From: Bacteroidales bacterium
GTDB taxonomy: Bacteria > Bacteroidota > Bacteroidia > Bacteroidales > F082
DNA: 64,000 bases
Assembly (NCBI GenBank): GCA_017477425.1
Contig: JAFUVT010000014.1
Span: forward strand, 25,824 to 89,823
Direction: 5' to 3'
Positions within the stretch are counted from its first letter, which is position 1; the number at the start of each line of letters is the position of its first letter. Below are positions 1 to 7,898 of the stretch, one piece after another. The notes beneath the pieces are model-generated. The model had not been told where the DNA came from, ran no database searches, and was given only the letters and a program-made list of their open reading frames with translations. The position numbers and the translations under genes were made by a program.

Positions 1-800
1 GTGTCGCCGAAGGCCGCCTTCACCGCATCGGGTTCCTCGTAATACTGGAGGACGAGCGCGTCGGCGGCTTGGCAGGCGAGGCGCAACGAGCCGCCCATGC
101 CCGGCTCGCGGTTCTTGATGAGATAGACATGCGCGTCGTCGGTGCGGAAACGGCAAGTGTCGCCTTCGCGACAGGCAGCACTTTCCTCAATGTCAAGCAC
201 TTGCTCAAGCAACCTAAAGTTTTCTGTCATTTTCTCTCCTATTCCTACCAGCCCTTTCGCGCCGCCCATCGCGGCGATTTGCCGTTGGGCAAGGGCCTTG
301 AATTCGTCGTTGTCGTCGGTGATTTGCGGGTTGAAAACAGGGTCCATCTTGCCCACCTCGCGATGGCGCTCGATGCGGACGTTGGCCACGGGCAGCATCC
401 CCGACGAGAAATATTGCGCCGTGGCAATAGTGCGCTGCAACGAATTGGCATAGAAGCGCATGGCACCTTCCTCGGGAATTTCGTTCTCTTTCATCAGGCC
501 TTCGCTGACGAGCCATTTGCGGAAATACTGGCCCATCATCGTTTCCAACGCGCCGCCGCGCAATGAGAGCTCGCTCGGCGCCGACGACCATGCAAACCAC
601 TCATGCGGCGTGATGCGCCGCAACGTGGAGCGTTTCCCCGAAATGGGCGAGCGGATGTTGTGCCGGCTCAGCACCATGACTTCCTTTAAGGTATATTTGT
701 CGAGGAAATCGGCAGGACGTTCCGTTTGCGCCGAAGCCCAAAAAGGCGCGAATCCAATGAGAATCAAGAAGATGATTGAATGACAACGAGACGAGTTCAT
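1..800 (-). CDS. agp: Periplasmic glucose-1-phosphatase-like histidine acid phosphatase (3' end off the window)
   Basis: The frame is open from ATG at 800 to the window edge, about 266 codons, so the C-terminus is missing. Residues 1-23 form a signal peptide ending WASA. The catalytic motif RHNIRSP (phosphohistidine RHxxRxP of histidine phosphatase branch 2) follows near residue 46. The segments YANSLQRTIATAQYF and MDPVFNPQITDD closely recall E. coli Agp, as does a small-residue-rich region before LQYYEEP. The family removes phosphate from glucose-1-phosphate or related sugar and inositol phosphates in the periplasm. The distal HD/HDxN proton-donor motif should lie beyond the edge. An inositol-phosphate phosphatase (phytase/MINPP type) is the main alternative, but the Agp-like blocks favour a sugar phosphatase. 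A -7 element lies 20 bases upstream. Confidence 0.85.
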   Translation of the reverse strand, partial: MNSSRCHSIIFLILIGFAPFWASAQTERPADFLDKYTLKEVMVLSRHNIRSPISGKRSTLRRITPHEWFAWSSAPSELSLRGGALETMMGQYFRKWLVSEGLMKENEIPEEGAMRFYANSLQRTIATAQYFSSGMLPVANVRIERHREVGKMDPVFNPQITDDNDEFKALAQRQIAAMGGAKGLVGIGEKMTENFRLLEQVLDIEESAACREGDTCRFRTDDAHVYLIKNREPGMGGSLRLACQAADALVLQYYEEPDAVKAAFGD

Positions 801-819
801 GTTTTGCTGGTTTTGTTTG

Positions 820-827
820 CAAAAATA
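820..827 (-). promoter_or_regulatory. Bacteroidota -7 promoter element for the phosphatase gene
   Basis: Reads TATTTTTG on the minus strand (TAnnTTTG consensus), 20 bases before the ATG at 800. Confidence 0.6.
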
Positions 828-871
828 AAGGAATTTTGGGCGCAAAAACCGAATTCTCGTCATTTCCTTGC

Positions 872-1717
872 TTATCCGTAAGTCTCAATCAGATACTTCA
901 CAAACTGCGGGTCGGTGAAATTGATGGTGCCCGTGTCGTGTTGGTTCATCGTCGCGATTTGGGCCATATCCTCATCGGTGAGCGTGAAATCGAAGATGTT
1001 GAAATTCTGCTCCATACGCTCCTTGTGGCTGCTCTTTGGGATGGCCACGATGCCGCGTTGCGTGAGCCAACGGAGAGCCACTTGCGATGCGGTCTTGCCG
1101 TATTTGGCCCCGATGCCACCCAGCAGTTCGCTCTTGATGATGCCATCCACGCCCTGACCGCCGAGCGGACCCCAAGCCATCATCTTGGTGCCGAAAGCGG
1201 CCAGCTCGGGCTCGATGCCTTGTTGCTGGATCATAGCGTTGCATTGCAGCTGGTTGACCATAGGCTTCACCTCGACATAATGGGCGAAGTCGAAGAAACG
1301 GGCGGCTTGGAAGTTGCTCACGCCGATGGCGCGCACCTTGCCGTCGCGATAGGCCTTTTCCATCGCGCGCCACGAGCCGAACACGTCGCCGTAGGCCTGA
1401 TGGATGAGCAGCAGGTCGATGTAATCCGTTTTCAGCTTGCGCAGGCTCTCGTCGATGCTTTTGGCGGCCTTTTCTTCGCCCGCATTGCTGACCCATACCT
1501 TGGTGACGAGGAACAGCTCCTCGCGCTTGATGCCCGACTTGGCGATGGCCTCCCCTACCCCTTCCTCGTTGAAATAAGCCTGGGCCGTGTCGATGAGACG
1601 ATAACCCACTGAAAGCGCGTCGCTTACGCAACGCTCCGCCTCTTGCGGCGGCACTTGGAACACTCCGTAACCTAAAACCGGCATTTCGATGCCGTTTGAC
1701 AATTTGATGTTTTGCAT
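872..1717 (-). CDS. Aldo/keto reductase
   Basis: A 281-residue NADPH-dependent aldo/keto reductase that reduces carbonyl compounds in the cytosol. The AKR tetrad is visible: D43 (LIDTAQAY), Y48, K73 (LVTKVW) and H106 (LLIHQAYG). The C-terminal cofactor segment IPKSSHKERMEQN is intact. It is about the usual length for the 2,5-diketo-D-gluconate reductase branch. The ATG at 1717 is chosen because the upstream in-frame start at 1756 overlaps the -7 element. The gene stands alone between same-strand neighbours. Substrate cannot be predicted. Confidence 0.9.
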   Translation of the reverse strand: MQNIKLSNGIEMPVLGYGVFQVPPQEAERCVSDALSVGYRLIDTAQAYFNEEGVGEAIAKSGIKREELFLVTKVWVSNAGEEKAAKSIDESLRKLKTDYIDLLLIHQAYGDVFGSWRAMEKAYRDGKVRAIGVSNFQAARFFDFAHYVEVKPMVNQLQCNAMIQQQGIEPELAAFGTKMMAWGPLGGQGVDGIIKSELLGGIGAKYGKTASQVALRWLTQRGIVAIPKSSHKERMEQNFNIFDFTLTDEDMAQIATMNQHDTGTINFTDPQFVKYLIETYG

Positions 1718-1753
1718 AATATTCGATTTTAACGATTTACAAATTTGATGATG

Positions 1754-1761
1754 CAAAACTA
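1754..1761 (-). promoter_or_regulatory. -7 promoter element for the aldo/keto reductase
   Basis: TAGTTTTG on the minus strand, 36 bases before the chosen ATG. It excludes the longer start at 1756. Confidence 0.55.
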
Positions 1762-1857
1762 CAACTATTTTTCTTTGCGATGCTTACCTTTTTTACGGAT
1801 TGTTTTGTAGAAAATCCCGATGAAAGGAAAGAAAAACCCGCAAATCGTTACAAAAGC

Positions 1858-3066
1858 TTAATGTTGCCCTTCACTTGTGCTTTTTGTATGGTCGCTCTCT
1901 GGCGGAAGACTCTGGAACCGCCTCGTAGCGAAGACCTGGACGAGGAACACGATGCATAGCACAAGACCTATTTTATAGGGTGCCGTCAAATCGTCGGGGC
2001 CAAAAACGGCTTTCGACAAAGGCGTGACGACTATCGGCGAGATGAACTGCCCCAGATAAAGCGCAGCGGAAAGCAACGGCATCACCGTGGTGGCCGAGTC
2101 GCGCCCACCCTTGATGCTGGCGATGGTGTTGAGGTAAGGCACGCCCACGCCATTGGCCACGCCGATGCATACCGACCCAAGGAGGATCATCGCTATCGAG
2201 GGAATCAGGTAGGACGCATAGCCCAACAAAAAAAACGCTGGCGCGAAATACTTGATGGATTTTCGGAAACGACGCATTAGGAAGCCGAAAACCAACCCCA
2301 CGAAGAAGGCCACGACGTCCAAGCCGACCATAATCATTGTGATGATCTGTGTGGAAAGTCCCGTCTGCCGTGCCGCGATGATGGCAAAGTTGGTGGGAAA
2401 GATGAAGAAAATCATCATCAGTAAGAGCATTCCCACGACGGAAGGATGAAACTTGAGCAGTTGCTTTGGCTGGAACGAAGCGCCTTGTCGTTCACCTTTG
2501 CCGAGTTGCTCATCGGGGAGCCACAGGCAGACCATCACCAGGGCGACGAGGCCGAGCAGATAGACCAAGAAGGCATAGTTCCACTCGATGGTGGCCAGCA
2601 GTCCCGCCAAAAGTGTCGCCACTACCCCACCCATCTGGTTCATCGCCGCCGAGAGGCCCATCAGGCGAGCTTGTTCCTCAGGCGGGAAATAATAGGCCAG
2701 CAGGCCCGTGGAGAGCGGCATAATCAGTCCGACGCTGATGCCGAGCAACGCCCTCAAAACCAAAAGCAATCCGATGCCGTCGACGAAGAAGCACCCCGCT
2801 CCTGCCACCACATAAAGCAGCAAGCCAATGATGGCGATGGCACGGGTGCGTAGCCTTCGGCTGACGGGACGGAAAAACAAGTTGGTGAGGATAATCAGTA
2901 GCGCTGGCATGCTGACGATGAACTGTACAAGCAATGCCGGCGCATCGGCGAAGTGAGCCTTGATGATGCCCAATGCGGGCGCGATGGCGGCTCCTGCCAT
3001 CACGGTGAGCAGCGACATCGAGAGGATGGTGGCCGTCACTCTTCTTGAAACGTTTGTGTTTGACAT
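1858..3066 (-). CDS. MFS transporter
   Basis: A 402-residue inner-membrane protein with about twelve hydrophobic segments. The loop after the second segment carries FRPVSRRLRTRA, matching the major facilitator A-motif region. A basic, polar central loop (QLGKGERQGASFQPKQLLKF) separates the two six-helix halves. The ATG at 3066 begins MSNTNVSRRV. The longer in-frame start adds nine residues with no clear role. It is probably a drug or small-metabolite exporter, since no sugar-specific motif is seen. It is divergent from tcdA across a 150-base region holding both promoters. Confidence 0.85.
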   Translation of the reverse strand: MSNTNVSRRVTATILSMSLLTVMAGAAIAPALGIIKAHFADAPALLVQFIVSMPALLIILTNLFFRPVSRRLRTRAIAIIGLLLYVVAGAGCFFVDGIGLLLVLRALLGISVGLIMPLSTGLLAYYFPPEEQARLMGLSAAMNQMGGVVATLLAGLLATIEWNYAFLVYLLGLVALVMVCLWLPDEQLGKGERQGASFQPKQLLKFHPSVVGMLLLMMIFFIFPTNFAIIAARQTGLSTQIITMIMVGLDVVAFFVGLVFGFLMRRFRKSIKYFAPAFFLLGYASYLIPSIAMILLGSVCIGVANGVGVPYLNTIASIKGGRDSATTVMPLLSAALYLGQFISPIVVTPLSKAVFGPDDLTAPYKIGLVLCIVFLVQVFATRRFQSLPPESDHTKSTSEGQH

Positions 3067-3137
3067 AATCGAATCGGAGTTTTCGAGGCGCACCTCACAC
3101 AGCTCTACCAGGCTGCTTCAATGGTTAAAATCGGCTG

Positions 3138-3145
3138 CAAAAATA
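3138..3145 (-). promoter_or_regulatory. -7 promoter element for the MFS gene
   Basis: TATTTTTG on the minus strand, about 70 bases upstream of the MFS start. It is back to back with the tcdA promoter. Confidence 0.55.
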
Positions 3146-3177
3146 CGAAAAAATGTCCAAGTTCGATGATAAAACCT

Positions 3178-3185
3178 TATCTTTG
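3178..3185 (+). promoter_or_regulatory. -7 promoter element for tcdA
   Basis: TATCTTTG, 33 bases before the tcdA ATG. Confidence 0.6.
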
Positions 3186-3218
3186 CTGCCCATCTCGCAA
3201 CAACCATGACTCTATAAG

Positions 3219-4028
3219 ATGACCATTGAAAACGCCATATTCAACCGCCTGAACCTGCTCGTTGGCGAGGAGACGATGGAGCGCATCAGCAGCAAGCGCG
3301 TCATCATCTTCGGCTTGGGCGGTGTTGGGAGCTGGTGCGCTGAGAGCCTCGTGCGCAGCGGCATCCGCCATCTCACCATCGTCGACAGCGACTGCGTGTG
3401 CATCACCAACGTTAACCGCCAGCTGCAAGCCACCACCAAGACGGTGGGACAAATCAAAGTGGAGGTACTGAAGGAGCGCCTTTTACAAATCAACCCACAA
3501 GCCGAAATCAACGCGATGCAGGAGATTTATTCCGCAGAAAACGCCGAGAGATTCCAACTTGAGACCTACGACTACATCATCGATGCCATCGACAGCCTCA
3601 AGGACAAGGTGCACCTCATCTTGCATGCCACCGCCTGTCAAGGCAAGCTGTTTTCGGCCATGGGTGCCGCCCTCAAGATGGATCCGACCAAGGTACAGGT
3701 GGCCGAGTTTTGGGAAGTGCAAGGTTGCCCTTTGGCACGCGCTATCCGCAAGCGTTTCAAGAAGATGGACGAGTATCCGAAGAAAAAGTTCAAATGCGTC
3801 TTCTCGCCGGAGGTGCTGCCCAACAAAGGTGCGGCCAGCTCTTGTGGCACCAGTGCCTGCATGTGCCCCAAAGCCATCATCGCGGCGGGCAACCCCGAAC
3901 TCCTCAATCACGAATGGTGTTCATCGAAAGCCCAAATCAACGGCACCACGGCGCATATCACGGCCATCTTCGGCTTCATGATTGCTGGATTGGTGATAGA
4001 GGACATCTATAACCACGCGGTTTCATAA
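3219..4028 (+). CDS. tcdA: tRNA threonylcarbamoyladenosine dehydratase
   Basis: A 269-residue E1-like adenylating enzyme that dehydrates t6A37 of ANN-decoding tRNAs to the cyclic form ct6A. The nucleotide-binding loop FGLGGVGSWCAE lies at residues 31-42, followed by VDSD (55-58) and NVNRQ (64-68), all diagnostic of the ThiF/MoeB/UBA1 fold. The YDYIIDAIDS segment and the KRFKKMD region are typical of TcdA/CsdL rather than ThiF or MoeB. A separate promoter lies upstream. The downstream SDR follows after 60 bases and may be cotranscribed. Confidence 0.9.
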   Translation: MTIENAIFNRLNLLVGEETMERISSKRVIIFGLGGVGSWCAESLVRSGIRHLTIVDSDCVCITNVNRQLQATTKTVGQIKVEVLKERLLQINPQAEINAMQEIYSAENAERFQLETYDYIIDAIDSLKDKVHLILHATACQGKLFSAMGAALKMDPTKVQVAEFWEVQGCPLARAIRKRFKKMDEYPKKKFKCVFSPEVLPNKGAASSCGTSACMCPKAIIAAGNPELLNHEWCSSKAQINGTTAHITAIFGFMIAGLVIEDIYNHAVS

Positions 4029-4088
4029 CTGAATTGCTAAACAACAAGAATCATTCTTGAACAACTATACAACGACAAACTCCCAACA

Positions 4089-4928
4089 ATGAACAAATCC
4101 GACAAAAAAATCATCCTCCTCACCGGTGCCAGCAGTGGCATTGGTTATGATGCCGCTTTGATGCTCGCCGAGCAGGGTCATAAGGTGTATGCCGCCGCTC
4201 GTAGAGTCGAGAAGATGGAGCCGCTACGTGAGAAAGGTGTCATCCCCATCAGAATGGACGTCACAGATGAAAGCTCGATGGCCGAAGGCGTGAAAACGGT
4301 CCTTGACGCTGATGGGCGCATCGATGTCCTCATCAACAACGCCGGTTACGGTTATTTTGGAGCCATAGAAAACGTACCCATGGAAGACGCGCGACGGCAA
4401 ATCGAGGTCAACGTGTTTGGCCTGGCCCGTTTATGCCAAATGGTGCTTCCCATCATGCGCAACCAGGGCTCGGGACGCATCATCAACACTTCGTCGGTGG
4501 CAGGCAAAGCAGTGCTTTACTATGGCGGCTGGTATCACGTTTCCAAATACTCAGTCGAGGCTTTTAGCGATGCCCTCCGCATGGAGATGAAACCCTTCGG
4601 CATCGACGTGGTGATGATTGAGCCAGGAGGCATCAAGACGGAATGGGGGCATATTGCCGCCGACCATCTGGCGGCATCGTCGAAGGATACACCTTACGAG
4701 GCCACAGCCCTCAACGAATCGAGAGCGTTCCATTGGATCTATGACTCAAAATTCCTCTCGAAGCCATCGGTGGTGGCGAAGGCCATCAGCAGGGCGGTAA
4801 ACAGCCGTCACCCACTGGCTCGATATAGGATTGGCGCTTACTCAGGTGCCATCGTGTTCTTCCACTGGCTCTTGCCTACCCGCTGGTGGGATGCGCTGAT
4901 GCGCGTGTTGGGCAAGGTGAAAAAGTGA
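4089..4928 (+). CDS. Classical short-chain dehydrogenase/reductase
   Basis: A 279-residue NAD(P)-dependent oxidoreductase. The cofactor motif TGASSGIG is at residues 12-19, NNAG at 83-86, a catalytic Ser at about 135-136, and YxxxK at Y149/K153. The C-terminal part, RIGAYSGAIVFFHWLLPTRWWDALM, is hydrophobic and could associate with membrane, as in 17-beta-HSD-like and 3-ketosphinganine reductase-like SDRs. It runs tail to tail into the acyl-ligase/ACP/GNAT operon. A role as the keto-reductase of that lipid pathway is attractive but is inference only. Substrate is otherwise unknown. Confidence 0.85.
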   Translation: MNKSDKKIILLTGASSGIGYDAALMLAEQGHKVYAAARRVEKMEPLREKGVIPIRMDVTDESSMAEGVKTVLDADGRIDVLINNAGYGYFGAIENVPMEDARRQIEVNVFGLARLCQMVLPIMRNQGSGRIINTSSVAGKAVLYYGGWYHVSKYSVEAFSDALRMEMKPFGIDVVMIEPGGIKTEWGHIAADHLAASSKDTPYEATALNESRAFHWIYDSKFLSKPSVVAKAISRAVNSRHPLARYRIGAYSGAIVFFHWLLPTRWWDALMRVLGKVKK

Positions 4929-4952
4929 TTGAACGAAAAGAGTGAAAATAAA

Positions 4953-6068
4953 TCAAATCTCTTTCTTATACGCTCTTCGGCGCATGAACGGGACGGTTTT
5001 GTACTCACCGAAAAGCGACTGAACCTTGTAGTTCTCTTCCAATTGCGGATTCATGATGATGGTGCCGATGCCGCGCCTGATGCAATTCTCATGCAGGTAT
5101 TTGAACAGCAACACGGGTATTCCACATTGCTGATATTCAGGCATAACGCCCATAATCAAGGCCTCGAGGGTGTCGTTTTTCTTCAAAGCCTTAAGGATAT
5201 TGACGAAACCGAAGGGGAACAAGCGTCCGTTGCTTTTCTTCACGGCCTTGGAGAGTGAGGGCACACAGAAAAGGAAGCCCACAGGCTTGTCTTGATCGTT
5301 GACGGCCACAGCCACAAAGTCCTTGTCCAAAATGGGCACGTAGGTCTTCAGGTAGGCCGCAATCTGCTTGTCGGTCAAAGGCGAGAAGCCGTGCAACGGG
5401 GCGAAGGCCTCGTTGTACATATGGAAAATCTCCATGCCATAGCGCTTGCCCATCTCCTTCATGCTCTTGGGTTGAACGACGTGCACCTTAAAACGCTCTT
5501 CAATCAGATGGGTAAATTGGAACATCTGGGGCAGTTCCTTGCTCACCTCAAGCGTGCGCTGCGTCCAGTCGACATCTTTGACGAAGCCCATCTTTTCGAG
5601 CATGGTGCCATAATACGGAAAGTTGTAGAGACAGGTGAATGGGCTGAGATGCTCAAAACCTTCAACGAGCAAGCCCTCCTTGTCCATGTCGGTGAAGCCC
5701 CACGGGCCGTGCATCTCGGTACGTCCGCGCTGTTTGCCCCACGCCACCACGGTGTCGATCAGGGCATGAAGCACTTCCTCGTCCTCGATGAAGTCAAGCC
5801 AACCGAAGCGGACGATGTTCTTTGCATCGTCAGCCTTATGGTTGATGATGGCGGCCACACGTCCGACGATTTCCTCGCCACGATAGGCCAAGAAACAATC
5901 GGCTTCGCAAAACTCATAGGCACCATTTTTCTCGGGATTGAAGGTATCGTATTCGTCGCCTTCAAGGGCGGGCACCCAATTCTCGCAGTTCTTGTAGAGT
6001 TTGAGGGGAAAAGCCACAAACTGTTTCATCTGCTTGTGGCTTTCCACCTTCTTGATTGTAATGGACAT
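4953..6068 (-). CDS. GNAT-like acyltransferase, possible ceramide-synthase-type N-acyltransferase
   Basis: A 371-residue soluble protein whose C-terminal third has the acyl-CoA N-acyltransferase look: EALIMGVMPEYQQCGIPVLLF matches motif A (V-x-P-x-x-x-x-x-G). The N-terminal half carries GPWGFTDMDKEGLLVEGF and PYYGTMLEKMGF. Bacteroidota homologues are usually annotated as GNAT or hypothetical. It is the last gene of an operon with a carrier protein (2-base gap) and an acyl-AMP ligase, so its acyl donor is probably acyl-ACP. Established parallel: bacterial ceramide synthesis in Caulobacter uses an acyl-ACP synthetase, an ACP and a ceramide synthase unrelated to the eukaryotic enzyme. That this gene is the acyltransferase of such a pathway is inference. 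Confidence 0.65.
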   Translation of the reverse strand: MSITIKKVESHKQMKQFVAFPLKLYKNCENWVPALEGDEYDTFNPEKNGAYEFCEADCFLAYRGEEIVGRVAAIINHKADDAKNIVRFGWLDFIEDEEVLHALIDTVVAWGKQRGRTEMHGPWGFTDMDKEGLLVEGFEHLSPFTCLYNFPYYGTMLEKMGFVKDVDWTQRTLEVSKELPQMFQFTHLIEERFKVHVVQPKSMKEMGKRYGMEIFHMYNEAFAPLHGFSPLTDKQIAAYLKTYVPILDKDFVAVAVNDQDKPVGFLFCVPSLSKAVKKSNGRLFPFGFVNILKALKKNDTLEALIMGVMPEYQQCGIPVLLFKYLHENCIRRGIGTIIMNPQLEENYKVQSLFGEYKTVPFMRRRAYKKEI

Positions 6069-6070
6069 AG

Positions 6071-6313
6071 TTATAGTGTTGTGTGTGTTTCGACGTAATC
6101 GAGCACCTCCCCTACTGTGGTGAACTTGGGCGTGCCTTCAAACTTGAATTGGAATTTGGTCTCGATGGCCAAACTCAAGAGCAAGATGGTCAGCGAGTCA
6201 AGGCCCAAGTCTCGAACCAGTTGTGATTCATCGGTGACCAAATCCAAGTCCATCGAGGGCTTGATTACCTTCAGGATTTCTTTCAATCCGTCCAATATGG
6301 TTTCTCTTTGCAT
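6071..6313 (-). CDS. Acyl carrier protein (non-FabD-cluster)
   Basis: An 80-residue carrier protein. The 4'-phosphopantetheine attachment motif LGLDSLT places the modified serine at S40. It is followed by the helix-2 segment TILLLSLAIETKF, more hydrophobic than the acidic recognition helix of housekeeping AcpP. It sits 6 bases downstream of the acyl-AMP ligase and 2 bases upstream of the GNAT-like gene, so it is very likely their dedicated carrier and not the fatty-acid-synthase ACP. Confidence 0.85.
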   Translation of the reverse strand: MQRETILDGLKEILKVIKPSMDLDLVTDESQLVRDLGLDSLTILLLSLAIETKFQFKFEGTPKFTTVGEVLDYVETHTTL

Positions 6314-6319
6314 AGCGGC

Positions 6320-7807
6320 TTAATTTCTTGATACTTTCATGGCTCCAGTACGCTTGAAGTCCTCCTTGCGCACGGTGATTTTGCTGACTTGATGGGTGGT
6401 GGGCAACGTGGCGTTGACTTTGCCGACCAAGTCCTTGAAATAGGCTTCCACCTCTTCCCACGGTGTGTCGCCGAAATCGTCGATGCGCGGATAGATCTCG
6501 ATGGCAATCACGCCGCGACCATCCACCTCTTCTTCCTTGACAAGGCAGTCGCGGAGCTTCGGGTCTTGGTAGAAAGGCTCCTCGATGCTTTCGGGGCTGA
6601 CGTTTTCGCCATTGGCGAGAATGATAAGGTTCTTGATACGACCCACAATATACATGTAACCTTCTTCGTCGAAGCGCACCAAGTCGCCAGTCTTCAGCCA
6701 GCCATCTTCGGTCATCACCTCAGCTGTCTTCTCAGGATCGCCGTAATAGCCGAGGAAGAGGTTGTCGCCCTTGATCCACAGCTCGCCGTCGACTACCTTC
6801 AGCTCTTGCTCGGGATACACCTTACCGACCGACGTGGGTCTTTCCTTCACATCGACGTTACCCGTGGTCAGGTTGGCCGTCTCAGTCATGCCGTAGCCTT
6901 CAAAGAGGCTGATGCCCAACTCGTCAAACTCTTTGATGAGTTTAGGAGGCACGTTGGCAGCGCCCGAGATGATGAACTTCAAGTTGCCCCCAAGGAAGGG
7001 CTTGCCGTACAACTTGACCAGACCCAAAAGGATCTCGCAAATGCCAGGAACAGCCACCAAGCATGTAGGCTTGATGACGGGGAATTTGGTGATGGTTTCC
7101 TTGGTGTTGGATGCGGCATACCATGCACCACCTTCGTGAAGCACCGACAAGGTGCTGCGAATCAGGCCAAACACATGGCTGAGAGGCAACACGCAGGCAT
7201 AACGATGGTGGCCAAGCTGTGAGCCAGGGGCATAAACGCCGTTCAACGCGCCGCGCATCAGGGCTCGATGCGGCAAGACAGCGCCTTTGGGCGCACCCGT
7301 AGTGCCACCCGTGAAGAAGATGGCAGCGGCATCGTCCTTGTCGACCACGGCGACAGGAGCCTTCTGTTCGGCGCAATCGGTGATGGCAACGGCCTTGCAG
7401 GGCACGCCAGCGACGGCTTCGGCAAAGTCCTTGCCATAGGCGATGACCTTCACGCCAAACTTCATGCAGCAACCCACAATGGCTTGCGGTGGAAGCTGTG
7501 CCGGCAGGTTGATGGCTACATACCCCGCAGAAGTAACAGCCAGAAACATCTCAACGGCATCAACCGTAGTGTTGTCCAAGATGGCTACTTTGTCGCCTTT
7601 TTGCAGGCCAAACGAATTGAGCAAAGCGCGTTTGCGGGCAATGGTCTCGCAGACTTCTTTATAATTGTAAGTGTTCACCGTGTCGGAAAGACAGGGCAAA
7701 TCCGACCACTTCTGTTCAATCCAAGTCACAAACTCGGGAAGGGTCGGGATGTAGTGCAACTGCGCGAGTTCCTCGGCAGGAAGCATACTTTTGAAATAAT
7801 CTTGCAT
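6320..7807 (-). CDS. Acyl-AMP ligase / acyl-ACP synthetase (ANL superfamily)
   Basis: A 495-residue adenylate-forming enzyme. The phosphate loop FFTGGTTGAPKG, the adenine motif FEGYGMTE, the hinge aspartate in YIVGRIKNLII and the C-terminal catalytic lysine region RTGAMKVSRN are all present. It activates a fatty or aryl acid as acyl-AMP and passes it to a thiol. The adjacent dedicated carrier protein suggests loading onto ACP rather than CoA. The ATG at 7807 is chosen because a longer in-frame start at 7876 lies upstream of the -7 element. First gene of the three-gene operon. The cofactor and chain length it uses cannot be read from sequence. Confidence 0.8.
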   Translation of the reverse strand: MQDYFKSMLPAEELAQLHYIPTLPEFVTWIEQKWSDLPCLSDTVNTYNYKEVCETIARKRALLNSFGLQKGDKVAILDNTTVDAVEMFLAVTSAGYVAINLPAQLPPQAIVGCCMKFGVKVIAYGKDFAEAVAGVPCKAVAITDCAEQKAPVAVVDKDDAAAIFFTGGTTGAPKGAVLPHRALMRGALNGVYAPGSQLGHHRYACVLPLSHVFGLIRSTLSVLHEGGAWYAASNTKETITKFPVIKPTCLVAVPGICEILLGLVKLYGKPFLGGNLKFIISGAANVPPKLIKEFDELGISLFEGYGMTETANLTTGNVDVKERPTSVGKVYPEQELKVVDGELWIKGDNLFLGYYGDPEKTAEVMTEDGWLKTGDLVRFDEEGYMYIVGRIKNLIILANGENVSPESIEEPFYQDPKLRDCLVKEEEVDGRGVIAIEIYPRIDDFGDTPWEEVEAYFKDLVGKVNATLPTTHQVSKITVRKEDFKRTGAMKVSRN

Positions 7808-7846
7808 AGTAATAGAATTTGTCGTTTTCAACAAAAATTGAAGCGG

Positions 7847-7854
7847 CAAAGATA
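7847..7854 (-). promoter_or_regulatory. -7 promoter element of the acyl-ligase/ACP/GNAT operon
   Basis: TATCTTTG on the minus strand, 40 bases before the ATG at 7807. Confidence 0.6.
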
Positions 7855-7898
7855 GGGAAAATCGTTTTTCCTTCAAAATAAAATGTCCAAGAAGTGTT

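Noticed and set aside
1..800. Left-edge gene looking fragmented or broken
   Set aside because: The frame is open from the ATG at 800 to the edge with Agp-like motifs throughout. It is truncated only by the window.
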